Source: Eleginops maclovinus (Eukaryota > Chordata > Actinopteri > Perciformes > Eleginopidae). From it: a stretch of 64,000 bases of DNA. The translations under genes were made by a program, and so were the position numbers. The stretch covers positions 6,573,427 through 6,637,426 of the forward strand of contig NC_086366.1 in the NCBI RefSeq assembly GCF_036324505.1, written 5' to 3'. Shown in pieces: positions 23,301-34,800 of this stretch (within the stretch, counting starts at the first letter, position 1; each line of letters begins with the position of its first letter). Under the pieces are notes generated by a model that saw nothing but the letters and a program-made list of their open reading frames with translations, was not told the DNA's origin and made no database searches.

Positions 23301-25277
23301 AGCAAATGATTTCTGTAGTAGGTAGAAGGACATGTCTAATACTGAAACAGCTGTTTTTCTCTTACCTGGATCTCTTTGTTCATGTGATATATTTGCTCTT
23401 GCAGGTAGCCGGTAATCTTCCTGGCCTCATTGATCTTTCTTTGTTGGGCGAATATTTGGCGGTTAAATGAGGCCTGGCTCAACTCAAGGTTCTTCTCCAA
23501 GTCCTGAAATAGAACAACAACAAAAAACCTAGGCATAACAAGAATGTTTATTTGTTTTGTCACCATGAAATATCCATTGTATTAAAGGATTTTCGATTAT
23601 TTCCTTATTTCAGAAATAGGTTTAATGCCAAGTAGGTTAAACTTATGAGGACTTTGCTCTGGTTTACATGGTAATGCATACATTAAAACAGTAAGAGAGG
23701 AATACATTGTAGGAAAGAGCAAATCATTTATAAAAATGATTACAAGAGAAATATTTACACAAATACAAACACACTAACACTAGAATTATTGTTGAGAGCT
23801 TTGCAGATTTAAAGCAAGATAGAGTTAAACAGAGATGTGTAAAATATACAGTGTATCCTCTGATCAGTATCGCCCTCCTGCCCTTCCACACCTGTATCCT
23901 CCGGTCCTTGCACTCCAGCTGTGCAGAGGCCCTGTCCAGCCTGAGGGAGAGCTCCTCTCTGTGCAGCAGGCTGTGGTCCTGGCTGAGCAGCTGCAGGTGT
24001 TGCAGACTGGCCTTTGTGCTGCGCAGATTACTCTCTGTGCTCTGAAGCTGCCTGGCCAGACTGTCACGGCAGAGACGGGTCTCACTGAGCAGCCGCTGCA
24101 GAACCCGGGTCTCGTTGCTGTGCTTGGCGAGGATCTGGGGATGTCACCAAGAGGATGAATAAGACATTTTGGCCACATGATTTTGCAAGCATAATTCAAA
24201 TCTGAGCAGTATTCCTTCTGTGTAATCAAAAGACTATTGGTACATATGTACACATGTTTTATTTTATTGTACGTACTGCAGAACAGTTCTGTAGACAAGT
24301 GATTGAGTTTGACTTGTAACAGAGTATTTCTACATCCACGTATTATTACTTCTACTTCAGTATAAGATCTACTTCCAACTCTGCAATTTACAAAGCTGAA
24401 ACGATACATCAAAACATTTTGGGATAATTAATTGCTGTTAGAATGTGTGTGAAGAGATTGACTTCTAATCCCACACAAATAACACTGTGGGACGGCAGGA
24501 GGGTTATCACTCATTTCCTCTTTCTGTATTTAAATTTTATGTAATCTGTATCTGTATGTTTGTGTCATCTGGTTTAATTATTTTTTTTTAAAATACCAAA
24601 AGGGACAAAACCAACCCACCTGTGAGATGCTGCTTTCAGACTCCTGGAAGTGCTGCAGTGCCACCGTGTGGCGGTGCTGGAGGCTCTTCAGCAGCTTGAT
24701 CTCTGTCTGGGCTTCGCTCAGCTGCTGCTGCAGATCCACCACTCGGCTCTTCAGGTCCCTGATGCAGGTGGAGCTTGCCGACAGGATGCTAGGCTTAGAA
24801 ACTTGGGGGGGCTTGATCGGGGGCAGCTTCGGGACGTGGCGGTTTGCATTCTGGTTTGTCTTCTTCTTGTGGGTCTCTTTGTTACCTTCAGAAAAGAAAC
24901 ACTTGATATATATATAATGTTATGTGATAATAACAAACAAGTTACCTAAACCTTTTACTATTTATTTCATTTACGCAGCATATTGGTGCAAGAAAGGTGG
25001 AAGAAAGTTAGTTTTAGTTACCTTGCTTTTATGCAATTTAAAAAGTAATGTTAAATAAAATACCTATTTTTCTACCATGTTCATTTGGTGTCTTGACTTC
25101 CTGGGTTTTGTATGTAAGCGAGTCAGCCTGCTCTTCGAAGTCACATGAGTAGTTTGAGCCACAGAGCAGTGTGGAGGGAGGGGACCACCTGTCAGTGCTG
25201 CAGCTCAGGGCGTCTCCATCACCCTCCTTCCTGTGAGCGAGCACCTGCTGCATCAGGCTCTGCTGCCTCTCACACAT
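20397..25277 (-). CDS. lca5l: lca5l, lebercilin-like coiled-coil protein
   Basis: Ten coding exons on the minus strand: 25277-25064, 24885-24620, 24134-23892, 23503-23366, 23288-23202, 23131-23013, 22816-22705, 22055-21981, 21451-21383 and 20782-20397 (stop TAG). About 570 residues. Exons 2-5 carry the lebercilin coiled coil: IRDLKSRVVDLQQQLSEAQ, ILAKHSNETRVLQRLL, DLEKNLELSQASFNRQ and DRERELETHNIYSQRFLK, matching human LCA5L and LCA5 (NIYS.R). The last exon has RRNYTFKQSIENMHSGKPA, comparable to the human C-terminal HYSFTEATENLHHGLPA. Known role: lebercilin family, ciliary and basal-body associated; LCA5L itself is poorly characterised. Exons 7, 8 and 9 are tandem copies (see findings). The exon 5-6 junction has a phase mismatch when canonical sites are used. 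The start is the first in-frame ATG of exon 1, and a likely 5' UTR exon lies near 25682. Confidence 0.88.
21010..21190. repeat. CCAAT-rich MITE family B, copy B2 (lca5l intron 9)
   Basis: Contains cctcttttcaccctctgtctg, aaccagagcccagtctgctctg, gttgtgattgg and ccaatagaagcgcaagtgtta, all shared with copies at 42720, 44963 and 54735. Confidence 0.75.
21486..21926. repeat. MITE copy A4 carrying a nested C-rich insertion (lca5l intron 8)
   Basis: The left end agaaatggaagaataactcagatatttta and the right end tacaagtacctcaaaattgtaattaag...cccaccactg match copy A1. Between them, 21555-21790 is a C-rich stretch ending caactcctgtctctgttgtctag..tttgcattatgggttc. That stretch resembles the 3' end of a fish LINE; its class was not resolved. 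Confidence 0.6.
22205..22658 (+). mobile_element. 5'-truncated non-LTR retrotransposon 3' end with GATG tail (lca5l intron 7)
   Basis: Words such as gtcatgaaggtgggatcatgactgaaag, tctcccttagggagagacctggaag, gagccagttgaggcggtttgggtatt and gatgcc.actggatgtctccagggaggtg are the decayed C-terminal reverse-transcriptase coding end of a widespread fish LINE. It ends accatggataagcggtacaa followed by (gatg)n. Rex3/RTE-type elements end this way. It lies antisense to lca5l, between tandem exons 7 and 8. Confidence 0.7.
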
Positions 25278-25900
25278 CCCCTCTTCATCTACTCCTACAC
25301 TGAGAGAAGAGGAACGGTTTAATGGAAGATAGAGTGGTATTTAATTTCACAAAGGGAGAACTACGTAGGAGATAATTTAACAGCACAGTCATGGAAGGTA
25401 TCAAAGTAAACACACTTCATTTTGACATACTTGCACTTTAGTTTAGTTTTTTTTCATTCTATAATACTTTACACTTCTACAACATTAGGCTACACTTCAG
25501 AAGGTAAATAATGTTATTTTAACTTTTGGGTTAATTTCTTAAGTAATTAGTTACACCTGGATTAAATCACAAGCTACCCAGCAGTAAATCAAATAATAAA
25601 CTCGTTTTTATTTGAGTCATTAACGTATTTAATTTTCACTTTTAATTTTTATAGATTTACCCTAAAAATAAACAAGCACCATACCTTTTATTTTTTCTCT
25701 CCTGGTCCACTAGGAGCACCTGGTCCTGACCAACATATAGCTACAAGCTAACAAGTGGTTCATTATTGGTTAGCTAACGCTAATAGCAGTTTAGCGCTGA
25801 ATTATTTTAGTACCGGTTACTAGGGAGCGGTGGTCACAGTAACCAACGGTGAAATAAAAATAAATATTCATAAACGTAAGGCTACACAAACCAATGTAAG
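25278..25900 (-). promoter_or_regulatory. lca5l 5' UTR and probable promoter region
   Basis: Coding exon 1 starts at acceptor tctctcag|tg (exon base 25299), leaving a short in-exon leader before the ATG at 25277. A good donor (aaaag|gtatgg) near 25682 suggests a 5' UTR exon ending there. Upstream of it the sequence up to about 25900 has no strong TATA or CpG island. The promoter call is by position only. Confidence 0.4.
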
Positions 25901-26166
25901 AAAAACTAAGAACAATAACAATAAAACATTGTCTTTCAGAAACCACCAAACAGAATAGCGATTGCAATGGTTTTTTTGTTGTTTTAAAATGTTTAAACGT
26001 TCAAAAGGAGCTTTGGAGCGAGCGGCGGGGCGGAATTATCGGAAGTGATTTCAAAATAAAAGCCCTCGTCTGGTAAGAGACACTCGATGATAAAGGTTTT
26101 AAGATATCGTTGGAAATACAAGAGGCCGTATAGACAGGTTTTAATGTCCTCTCAGAGCCTATACGG

Positions 26167-26687
26167 CAGGGGTGTCCAAACTTTTTTCACCGAGGGCCAC
26201 ATACAGAAAAATATACGGAGAGCTGGGCCACTTATAGAGGCGAATATTGCCCCAAAAGTTAAGTTATAAGTTAGCAAATCAAATGTAGGTGAATAATGTG
26301 CAATACTTGGAAATGGTTTAAGGAAAATCTGCCTACATCCCATCTGTCTTTAGGGCTTCATTTATTTTGTTGGCAGCTCATTCCTTAAAACAGAAGCCTC
26401 ATATTGCTGATAATAAGAGTGAATATGAAGGTTCAATTTCAAGCTTGTTATGGAAATAAGTTATTGGTTTTTTATCAACTAAGATTTGTTAGAAAATGTT
26501 TTAAATTTTAATGACTACATTTATTTGAAAAATTAGCTCATTAATATATTTGACAAGTACAATATAAGACGAGCAAAAGTTCAATTTGTGGGCCATATTG
26601 CATTATACTTTTAGAATTTGCAGAGGGCCGATCCAAAATGGCCCGCGGGCCGCATTTGGCCCCCGGGCCAAAGTTTGGACACCCCTG
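26167..26687. mobile_element. Non-autonomous hAT transposon (MITE) with perfect 8-bp target duplication
   Basis: 521 bp. The left end CAGGGGTGTCCAAACTTT is repeated in inverse at the right end (aaagtttggacacccctg). It is flanked on both sides by ctatacgg (26159-26166 and 26688-26695). Inner ends are gagggccacata.. and gcccgcgggccgcatttggcc, typical of vertebrate hAT-Charlie-type ends. An 8-bp duplication is diagnostic of hAT. No transposase coding remains. Confidence 0.92.
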
Positions 26688-26814
26688 CTATACGGTTAAA
26701 ACCAGTGCTATAGAGGGTGGGTTTTCCCAGTTCGTTAGAAAGACATTGAGGGATTCAAACGCGTCAATAACACGAACACCAAACGATATGAAAACACAAA
26801 AAAGTACGACTATT

Positions 26815-28808
26815 CTTAACAACCAACTACAAGGGCTCCAACGCCAGAAATATGTGGTCTGGACTAAAAACAATAACAGACTACAAAAGGACAACGAGTG
26901 GTGCTGAGGAAGTGTCTGCATCTCTCCCAGATGAACTGAACACATTTTATGCACGCTTTGAGAAGCCCCCGGCTGTGGAGGCACCAAAGGCCCAGGATCC
27001 CTGCTCACTGGTTTTAACCAGTGCAGATGTGTGTAGATCTCTGAAAAGGATCAACGCACACAGGGCTCCGGGACCTGATGGCATCCCTGGCCGTGCTCTC
27101 AAGGTGTGTGCAGTTCAGCTGGCAGATGTGTTCACAGACATTTTCAATAGGTCACTGCTCCAGTCTGTAGTCCCCACATGCTTTAAAGAGTCCATCATTG
27201 TCCCTGTCCCCAAAAAGACAAAACCCATCTGCCTCAATGACTACCGCCCAGTTGCACTCACCTCCATCATCATGAAGTGCTTTGAGCGGTTAGTCAAAAC
27301 TTTTATCACCTCCTCCCTCCCAGACTCACTGGACCCCCTGCAGTTTGCCTACAGAGCAAACAGGTCCACGGATGATGCCATCTCCCTCACCCTCCACACT
27401 GCCCTCTCCCACCTGGACCAGAGGAACACTTATGTGAGAATGCTGTTCATTGACTACAGTTCAGCATTCAACACCATTGTGCCCTCCAAGCTCATCATTA
27501 AGCTCAGGGACCTTGGGCTCAACAGCGCCCTCTGTGACTGGATCATGAGCTTCCTGACGGGCAGATCCCAGGCAGTGCGGATGGGGAACATCACATCCTC
27601 CACCTTGACCCTCAACACCGGAGCCCCTCAGGGTTGTGTGCTCAGCCCTCTCCTCTACTCCCTGTTCACACACGACTGCGTGGCCACACACAGCTCCAAC
27701 ACCATCATCAAGTTTGCTGACGACACGACCGTCATCGGCCTGATCACAGACGGCGACGAGACGGCGTACAGAGAGGAGGTCAGAGCCCTGACATCTTGGT
27801 GCCAGGACAACAACCTCCATCTCAACGTCAGCAAAACAAAGGAGCTGATTGTGGACTACAGGAAGAGGCAGAGAGAGGCACACACACCCATCACCATCGA
27901 CGGGAATCCTGTGGAGAGAGTCAGCAGCTTCAGGTTCCTCGGGGTAAACATCAGTGAGGACCTGACATGGACACATCACACCAGGGTCATATCCAAGACG
28001 GCTCGACAGCGGCTCTTCTTCCTCCGCAGGCTGCGGAAGTTCAACATGGACTCCAGGATACTCTGCAACTTCTACAGGTGCACCATCGAGAGTATCCTGA
28101 CTGGCTGCATCACCGCCTGGTATGGCAGTTGCACCGCCCTCAACCGTAAGACTCTACAGAGGGTGGTGAAAACTGCTCAGCACATCACCAGGACGGAGCT
28201 GCCATCCATGGAGGACCTCTACACCCAGCGGTGTAGGAAGAAGGCCGGTAGGATATTAAAGGACCCCCATCACCCCAGCAACAATCTGTTCTGTCTGCTG
28301 CCGTCTGGCAGACGGTACCGCAGCATCCGGACCAAGACCACCAGACTCAGAGACAGTTTTATACCACAGGCTATAAGACTACTGAACTCCTGAGCTGTGT
28401 GAATGTCTACTCACATCTGTTTATAGTACACACATACATATATATATATATTATACACATCTGCCATACATATCTGTTTATAGTACACATATCTATATAT
28501 TGTACATATCTGCCATATATATCTGCTATACATAATATATGCATCTGTCCATACCTCCTCATTCAACAGTGTAAAGTGTTTAAATACTTTCAATGTATTC
28601 CACATATGTATATATTCCACATCCTCATATCTTTATTGTTGTTACTGTAAATATTCTTCTCTCTTTTTGCACTATTTTATTTATGTTATTTGCACCATGT
28701 ATGTTGAGTTGTTGGAGGAGCACGCGACATAAGATTTTCATTGCCAACATATACGCTGTATCTGCTGTGCATATGACAAATAAAGCCTTGAACCTTGAAC
28801 CTTGAACC
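26815..28808 (+). mobile_element. 5'-truncated L2-like LINE
   Basis: The coding part begins abruptly around 26815 (ttaacaaccaactacaaggg), without the endonuclease. It ends with a short 3' UTR, gacaaataaagccttgaacc, and a (ccttgaa)n tail at 28785-28807. That tail type and the protein place it in the CR1/L2 (Jockey) superfamily, most like fish L2/Maui elements. A clear target duplication was not found. Confidence 0.85.
26852..28393 (+). CDS. LINE reverse transcriptase (513 aa, endonuclease missing)
   Basis: Open frame with reverse-transcriptase signatures: [12 protein letters not shown] (about residue 72), [19 protein letters not shown] (about 130), [27 protein letters not shown] (about 255), [11 protein letters not shown] (the catalytic ADD, about 290) and FRFLGVNIS. 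The C-terminal end resembles L2/CR1 proteins ([18 protein letters not shown]). The frame continues upstream of the first ATG to about 26815, so the ATG is not a true start. Without endonuclease it cannot be an autonomous copy. The undamaged frame suggests a fairly recent insertion. It is not a host gene. Confidence 0.9.
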   Translation: MWSGLKTITDYKRTTSGAEEVSASLPDELNTFYARFEKPPAVEAPKAQDPCSLVLTSADVCRSLKRINAHRAPGPDGIPGRALKVCAVQLADVFTDIFNRSLLQSVVPTCFKESIIVPVPKKTKPICLNDYRPVALTSIIMKCFERLVKTFITSSLPDSLDPLQFAYRANRSTDDAISLTLHTALSHLDQRNTYVRMLFIDYSSAFNTIVPSKLIIKLRDLGLNSALCDWIMSFLTGRSQAVRMGNITSSTLTLNTGAPQGCVLSPLLYSLFTHDCVATHSSNTIIKFADDTTVIGLITDGDETAYREEVRALTSWCQDNNLHLNVSKTKELIVDYRKRQREAHTPITIDGNPVERVSSFRFLGVNISEDLTWTHHTRVISKTARQRLFFLRRLRKFNMDSRILCNFYRCTIESILTGCITAWYGSCTALNRKTLQRVVKTAQHITRTELPSMEDLYTQRCRKKAGRILKDPHHPSNNLFCLLPSGRRYRSIRTKTTRLRDSFIPQAIRLLNS

Positions 28809-31800
28809 AACCATAGTAAGGTAGACAAGGAGGTTCAACCTAATAAACAAGCCGATACACACCGTCCACCGAGCTGGACAGCCAAGTGCACGTACGGTGA
28901 TCGTGTGTTAATATTTGTATCTTGTCATACATCTTTGGAGTATTTTAGTGTTTTTTTATAGCTAATTTATAGCACAACATAGATAATGGTGTGAGTACTC
29001 TAGATTATGAAGGGTTTTTAAAGATTACTCAGCATTCACATTTGAATAAATACTGTAGACTTTAAACAGATGTATAAATTAACAGTGTATTACAAACTTG
29101 GGACTTGGTAAACCTCACACTTTCTGCATCCATTCATTGTGCACGTGTGCTAATGTGTCCACTGTCACTGTCCATGCAATGAACCATCCACAAAATTGGT
29201 TTGAACTTACAAAACCCCCCCCCCAAAAAAACTCATGAAGAACCTATTGCTGGCTCAGTTCTCAGCAGATCTTGCCCTATCCTTTTCAGCCTCACTATAC
29301 TTTATATTCTCACTGCAGTATAAAACAGAAGCCAGTAAATCCCTGACAGTCTGGGGCTCTGCCTGATGTGTCCCCTCACCTCAGACAGGTTCACTGCCAT
29401 CAGCATGAGCCATGTGTTACCTGTGCGCTGACTTAATGTCATGGTAACAAAAGAAGTATGTGCTCCTAATGAGGTGCGACAAGCTCAGCTGAAGAGGTGC
29501 TGACAGTAATGACAACAGGAAGATTTCCAACCATGTCACCATCATTGCACATTTTGGCACAAGCTTCCTGGATACCACTGGTTATAAAAATAAATATACT
29601 GTATAGCTAAAACAACCTCACAGCCTGATGGACAGGTCGGGATGTAATTTCAAAACATACTTCTCTTCATGCCTTCATTTATATATGAATACAACTCTGA
29701 CAAAATTGGAGAAATTTTTTTTTATAATGTCATATTTATAAGAGTTGATCAATGCCATATATTTGAAAAGGGATACCATATGATATTTTGCTGTTTATTT
29801 AATCCTCTCTTTCGATCCCTGTCCTCATTTTCCTAAACAGCTACTGTATGACATCATGGGTTGCAGCAGGGGCTGTTAATTCTGCTGATTGGTAGTGAGT
29901 CTAGTTGAAGTAAAGAAAACATCTATTCTCATCTATTTGGGGGAATGCCAGCACAGAAGAAGTGTTATGTGCTAGACCAGATTAATTCTTTAAAAGTGCT
30001 TCCCTAAGAGCAATTAAATCAACAGGCAGTTAAATTCCTGCTGACCAACCCTCAACAGTATGCACCAAAAGAGCAGGGCAGGAGTCATGGGTTTGCTAAA
30101 TTACGTCCATGGAAGGAATTGAGTGGACACAAACTTACATAGCATGAGTCTTTTAAATTGTTACAGTATCATTCAACATGTGAATACCGTCTAATTGGAA
30201 ACATCTGGGTCTGAAAAGTAAAGCCAATAGAGAAGTGCCTTACACTTCCATTCTTACCAATGGCCAAACTGACTGAAAGAAGCTGGATTGAGTTGAAATC
30301 TATGTGAAAAATTACCCTACTTCTCACTTGAGTTATAACAACAGCTCATATTCTCTTAATTAGATCGTTTTTTTCCCCTAAAACTTGCTTCTCAATTAAT
30401 ATGAGAACTAACATAAAGTACAAATACCGCTTTCAACCTAGCCAGAAAGCTAATGCTTAAGTTAGCTTGTGACTTTGCTCTTCCCTAGGTCCTACCTCAT
30501 GCCAAATCATGCCAATTTTTCCCCCGACATTCTGCTCCTATCATTTTGACAAAGAAAAGAAGAATGCATATTTGAGGGTAATTCAAAAAAAAAAAAAGTC
30601 CTAGATTTATAAATAGCCCAAAGCAAGAAACAGAAACAAGTTAATCGAACAAACTGTCAGGAGGACAGTGATATTTCTGCAGTGTTTTACTGCAACAGAG
30701 AGACTGGCACCTCAATTATTTAAAACCTCAATTTAAATTCACCCCTGAAAAGCTGGTACACCTTAAAAGCTGGTGCACCTTAAAAGCCGGTGCACCTATT
30801 CAAATAGAGCCAAACAGTCTCTGTCAGCTCATGCAGATCAAAGATGAAAAACACCAACAAATTCTGTTCCATTTCCACCTTTCGCGAATAAGAGACACAC
30901 ACAGAGAAAAAGATTCAATTTCTTTTCCTGTTAACATGATTCCTATGTGATTACAGCAACAACACTGAAGCAGCTCCTTAGGCCAGAAAGCACCATAAAG
31001 AATTCCAGCCCAGAGTGAGCGTATGTCGTAAAAGATTTGGCATATTCCAACACTTTTGATTTAATCTGATCACATTGCAGAACAAACTATTAACAGCCCA
31101 GAAGCTTTCTTTACAAGCCACATCATTAGACGGTTGCCCCTTAGCGCTCTAACTCTCTCGCTGAGCTGTGTAATATGGCTCTGACACAGTTGGCATGCAG
31201 CATTATTTCTACCCAGAGAATCACAAGATAGATTCACGACGTTGGAAAAGCTGCAAACTGTTGAACAGAGGAAAAGATGGATGCCTAATCACCGCACCGC
31301 TGTGGCTCCTAACAGCCAGGTTTCATATTAGGCAAAGCCCCAATTAGATCCTAACTGTCCCAGGTGACGGCTCCCATAGCAACAAGGCTGGAATGTCTGC
31401 GGTTTCACAGCGATCTCTCACACCACAGTCATGTTAGCATCTAGCAATATAGTTCTATAAACCTGTCAGCTAAAGTTTCATGAAACTTTCTGTCAGCCTC
31501 TTGCTAGTCCACAATCTCACTGAAAACCATATATTAATATTGTGAAACAAATCTAATTAGTTTGAATCTTAGTATAAAAGAGAGTAGTATTTAGTGGACA
31601 CACATTAAGAGAAAAATGGAAAAGTATATACGTTGTTTTTTTTTACATTTAACTGTCAATTAACACCAAACTTGAACCATATTATGACAATGTAAAAGCT
31701 TGCATTTTAATTTCCTTCTTGTCATGTTTTCAGTGTTAACGCTGAACGCAGAATGAGTACAACTACAGTGAAGTGCAAAACCAGGGCATTACATCACACA

Positions 31801-34800
31801 CCTAGAAAAAGAAGCCATTTACTGCAGTTTGTTTGTATCCCTAGCCTTTAGTTGATATTAGCAATATGTTAATAATGACATATAGGATATGTCATACTGC
31901 ACAGGTGTAACAGGCTTTTATGGTCTGCAAAAAAATCTTCTGTAGTGCAAGTTTATAGTTTCTGCTATGCGGCAAATTAAAGAACTCACTAGAGACCTTT
32001 TTCTATAACAGACCTTTTTGCCCCGTCAGAAGAGAAACACAGGCAACAGAAATTTAGTTAAGGATGGCTAAGTAACACCATAAGTCCCAAGCCTGAAACT
32101 AGCTTAACTAAATGGAAAGCAGTTGTTTACACAAGCACTTTTCATGCCATGACATGCCGAAATGACTGCTGTGAAAAAGCTCTATATGCTATGTTAAACT
32201 GCCACATTGCAATCAGTGAAACTGTAATCAAGACAATTGGAAACAGCTGGTAAGACAGAAAAGCTGTGGCTGCCTTTTGAGGAACATACTGTATCAGCTA
32301 TCCACACTGAAAGGGACTGCATTAACCACAACAATTAACACATTGCACTGGTGCAGCCTACACAAGTGTTGCATTCATTTAATCATTGTTTGCAGTGGAC
32401 CAGCAACTGCTTACAGGAGGTTTTCCTACGTGTTTAGGTATAACTAAACAATTTCAATCTGACTTCATGGTAAAATGCATCTTAGAATTTACACTTTTAC
32501 TGTTTGAAGTCCTTGTACAGTCTGCTGTGAATGAGAACACAAAGGACTTGTGATAAAATGCTTGTCCAGACACATATTTAGATTGGAAACAAGGCAAGTT
32601 TGAAAGGTAAAAGTTGCCTAAACTGGCTGACACTAAAATCAATAATGAGATTCCCTACAGCTAAGACACTGTTAAACACACAGCAATTCCTTAGACAACG
32701 TATTGATATTAATGCATGCATGTTTCCAATCTTGCTTCTTATCTGTCTTGTGGTTTAGTTGGTTATATCACAGCCTAGTTTAAATACTTTTAATCAAGGA
32801 GGAGGAAGGAGTTGCACTCTTTAAGTGGAACATTGTTGTTTATTTAAGTGAATTACCCCTCGACAACAACATTTAATCCTTTCAACATCACCACAAAATA
32901 TCGCATTTTGCGTTCAAACTCTACAACATCAACCAATCAAACCCACGTTTGTAAATAAACCTTACCTGTGTGGCTTTCTGTCACTACAGCAAAAACTTCC
33001 TACGTTGACAGGTGTCCATGCCGGAAAGTGAGGCGACTGAGCGGCAGGTCCTACGATGGCACCTCCAGGCTGAACTGAGGGGGAAATGCCCCAAAGGCCA
33101 TTTCGCCTGTACCGTCCTTTCAATTACGTTACAACTTGCTTACTGGTAGTTCTCTGAGTGGGCACACAACTTACTGTATGCCACACTATTATTCACCTTC
33201 AGGAGGAGCGTTTTTATATCTGTGAGGTGTTCAAAGTGCGGTCATGGGAACCTGCTGCTGTCATTGCGAGGCTTCCAGCTGACATGTTATTTTACTCACT
33301 TTGTGCCTCACGAGCACGTTAATGAAAGGAATCTTCTTTATCTATCAATCAGAGATACCAGTGTTGTTATGATTATGACTCACTATATTTGTAGCAAAAT
33401 GGGATGCAATAAAATACCTAAAAATAAACAACATTTCAACATTTCAGTTTCAGTTCACCACCTATTTAAAAACTGACTGACTTATTTATAAGGTAAATTT
33501 AAAGCACATAATACACCTGACTATTTAAAATTGTAAAGTACATATTAAGACCGTCTAAGAAGGTGTGGTCTTTTCCGGGTTATGGTTATATATCTGCTTC
33601 TTCAGCACCAGCAGCACAGTTTTAAATGTCCCATGTGTCAGACAAGGCATTTAAATTCTCTCTCAGTGATTAGTCCTCATGACAAGTGTATTAAATTCAT
33701 TCTTGGCCTTTAGAATATGCATGTTGAGAATAAAGATTACACAATTCTGTATGCAGATGTCGAGAATTGTATTTGTATTTTAATTTGTATAAAGGTATCA
33801 ATAAAGCATAACATTTTGCATGAAGTTACAGTAGCCTACATGTCCAATCATATAGGTCTCATTGTGTATGGCACAAAACCAACAATATTGGTTTCTTACA
33901 TAAATATTATCAAAGATGTTCCTTAGCTTTGCCTGTACTTTTTATGTATAAGGCAGCAACCTTTTGATGGCCTGTGAGCCCCCCTGATTCTTCTGAGAAA
34001 CACTCATTGATTTGTGATGTTGAAAATGGATCTTGAAATCATGCAAACAGAAGGAGCACTTATCAGTAGTCCATTTGTTCATTTTTTTTAACAGAGAAGA
34101 CCATCCTGCCTCTTTTTATTCACAGCACCATGATATCTTCTGGTTCTGTATTGATGGTTCATCTCTATGGTTCAGAGAATATTATAGATCCAAGACGGGC
34201 CTCAGAGACAAACTCACAATTACAAATCTGTCTGGTAGTTCAGCACCACGCACACCGCCATGGATTTATCAATACTCGGCACAGTTAGCCTGATATTTCA
34301 CAGCTCTGGTCGGGGCCATAGATTCTAACTTGCACAAATCTCAGATGGAGGATCAATAAGTCAGGCAATAAACTAACATATTCCAACAAATCCTCTGCCC
34401 CTACACTCTCTCTGTGCTCCTAAATAATAAAGAGGAGGTTAGCAAGTTAGGGCATGCATTTTGAATGGCATCTCGCCTTAAATCGCTTACTGCAAGTCTG
34501 GGAGAAATAACACAGGTCCAGAGTCAGAGAGTCTGAAGGTTAAATCCACAGCTGAGTGCCTCTCCTCTTTAGAGCATAAAATTATGGATCTCCTTTGTCT
34601 AATTTAGCCTGCAGTTAATTTTACTTGCTTGCTCTATTAAAAGATAATCTATCATTTATTGCCTCATTTTTCAATTAGATGGACTAATAGCTTCGAAAAT
34701 TAAGATTCTAGTTTACTAAATGGATAGTCATGCATCTTGCTTCCTCGGTTTTACAAGGAAAATCTAATTCTTTAATGAACAAATATCATGAATATTGTGT

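Noticed and set aside
23864..24412. 182-codon minus-strand frame and the 107-codon plus-strand frame 23835-24158
   Set aside because: Both overlap lca5l exon 3 in wrong frames; the coiled-coil frame with matching splice sites is the real one.
27461..27979. 172-codon minus-strand frame
   Set aside because: Antisense shadow of the LINE reverse transcriptase.
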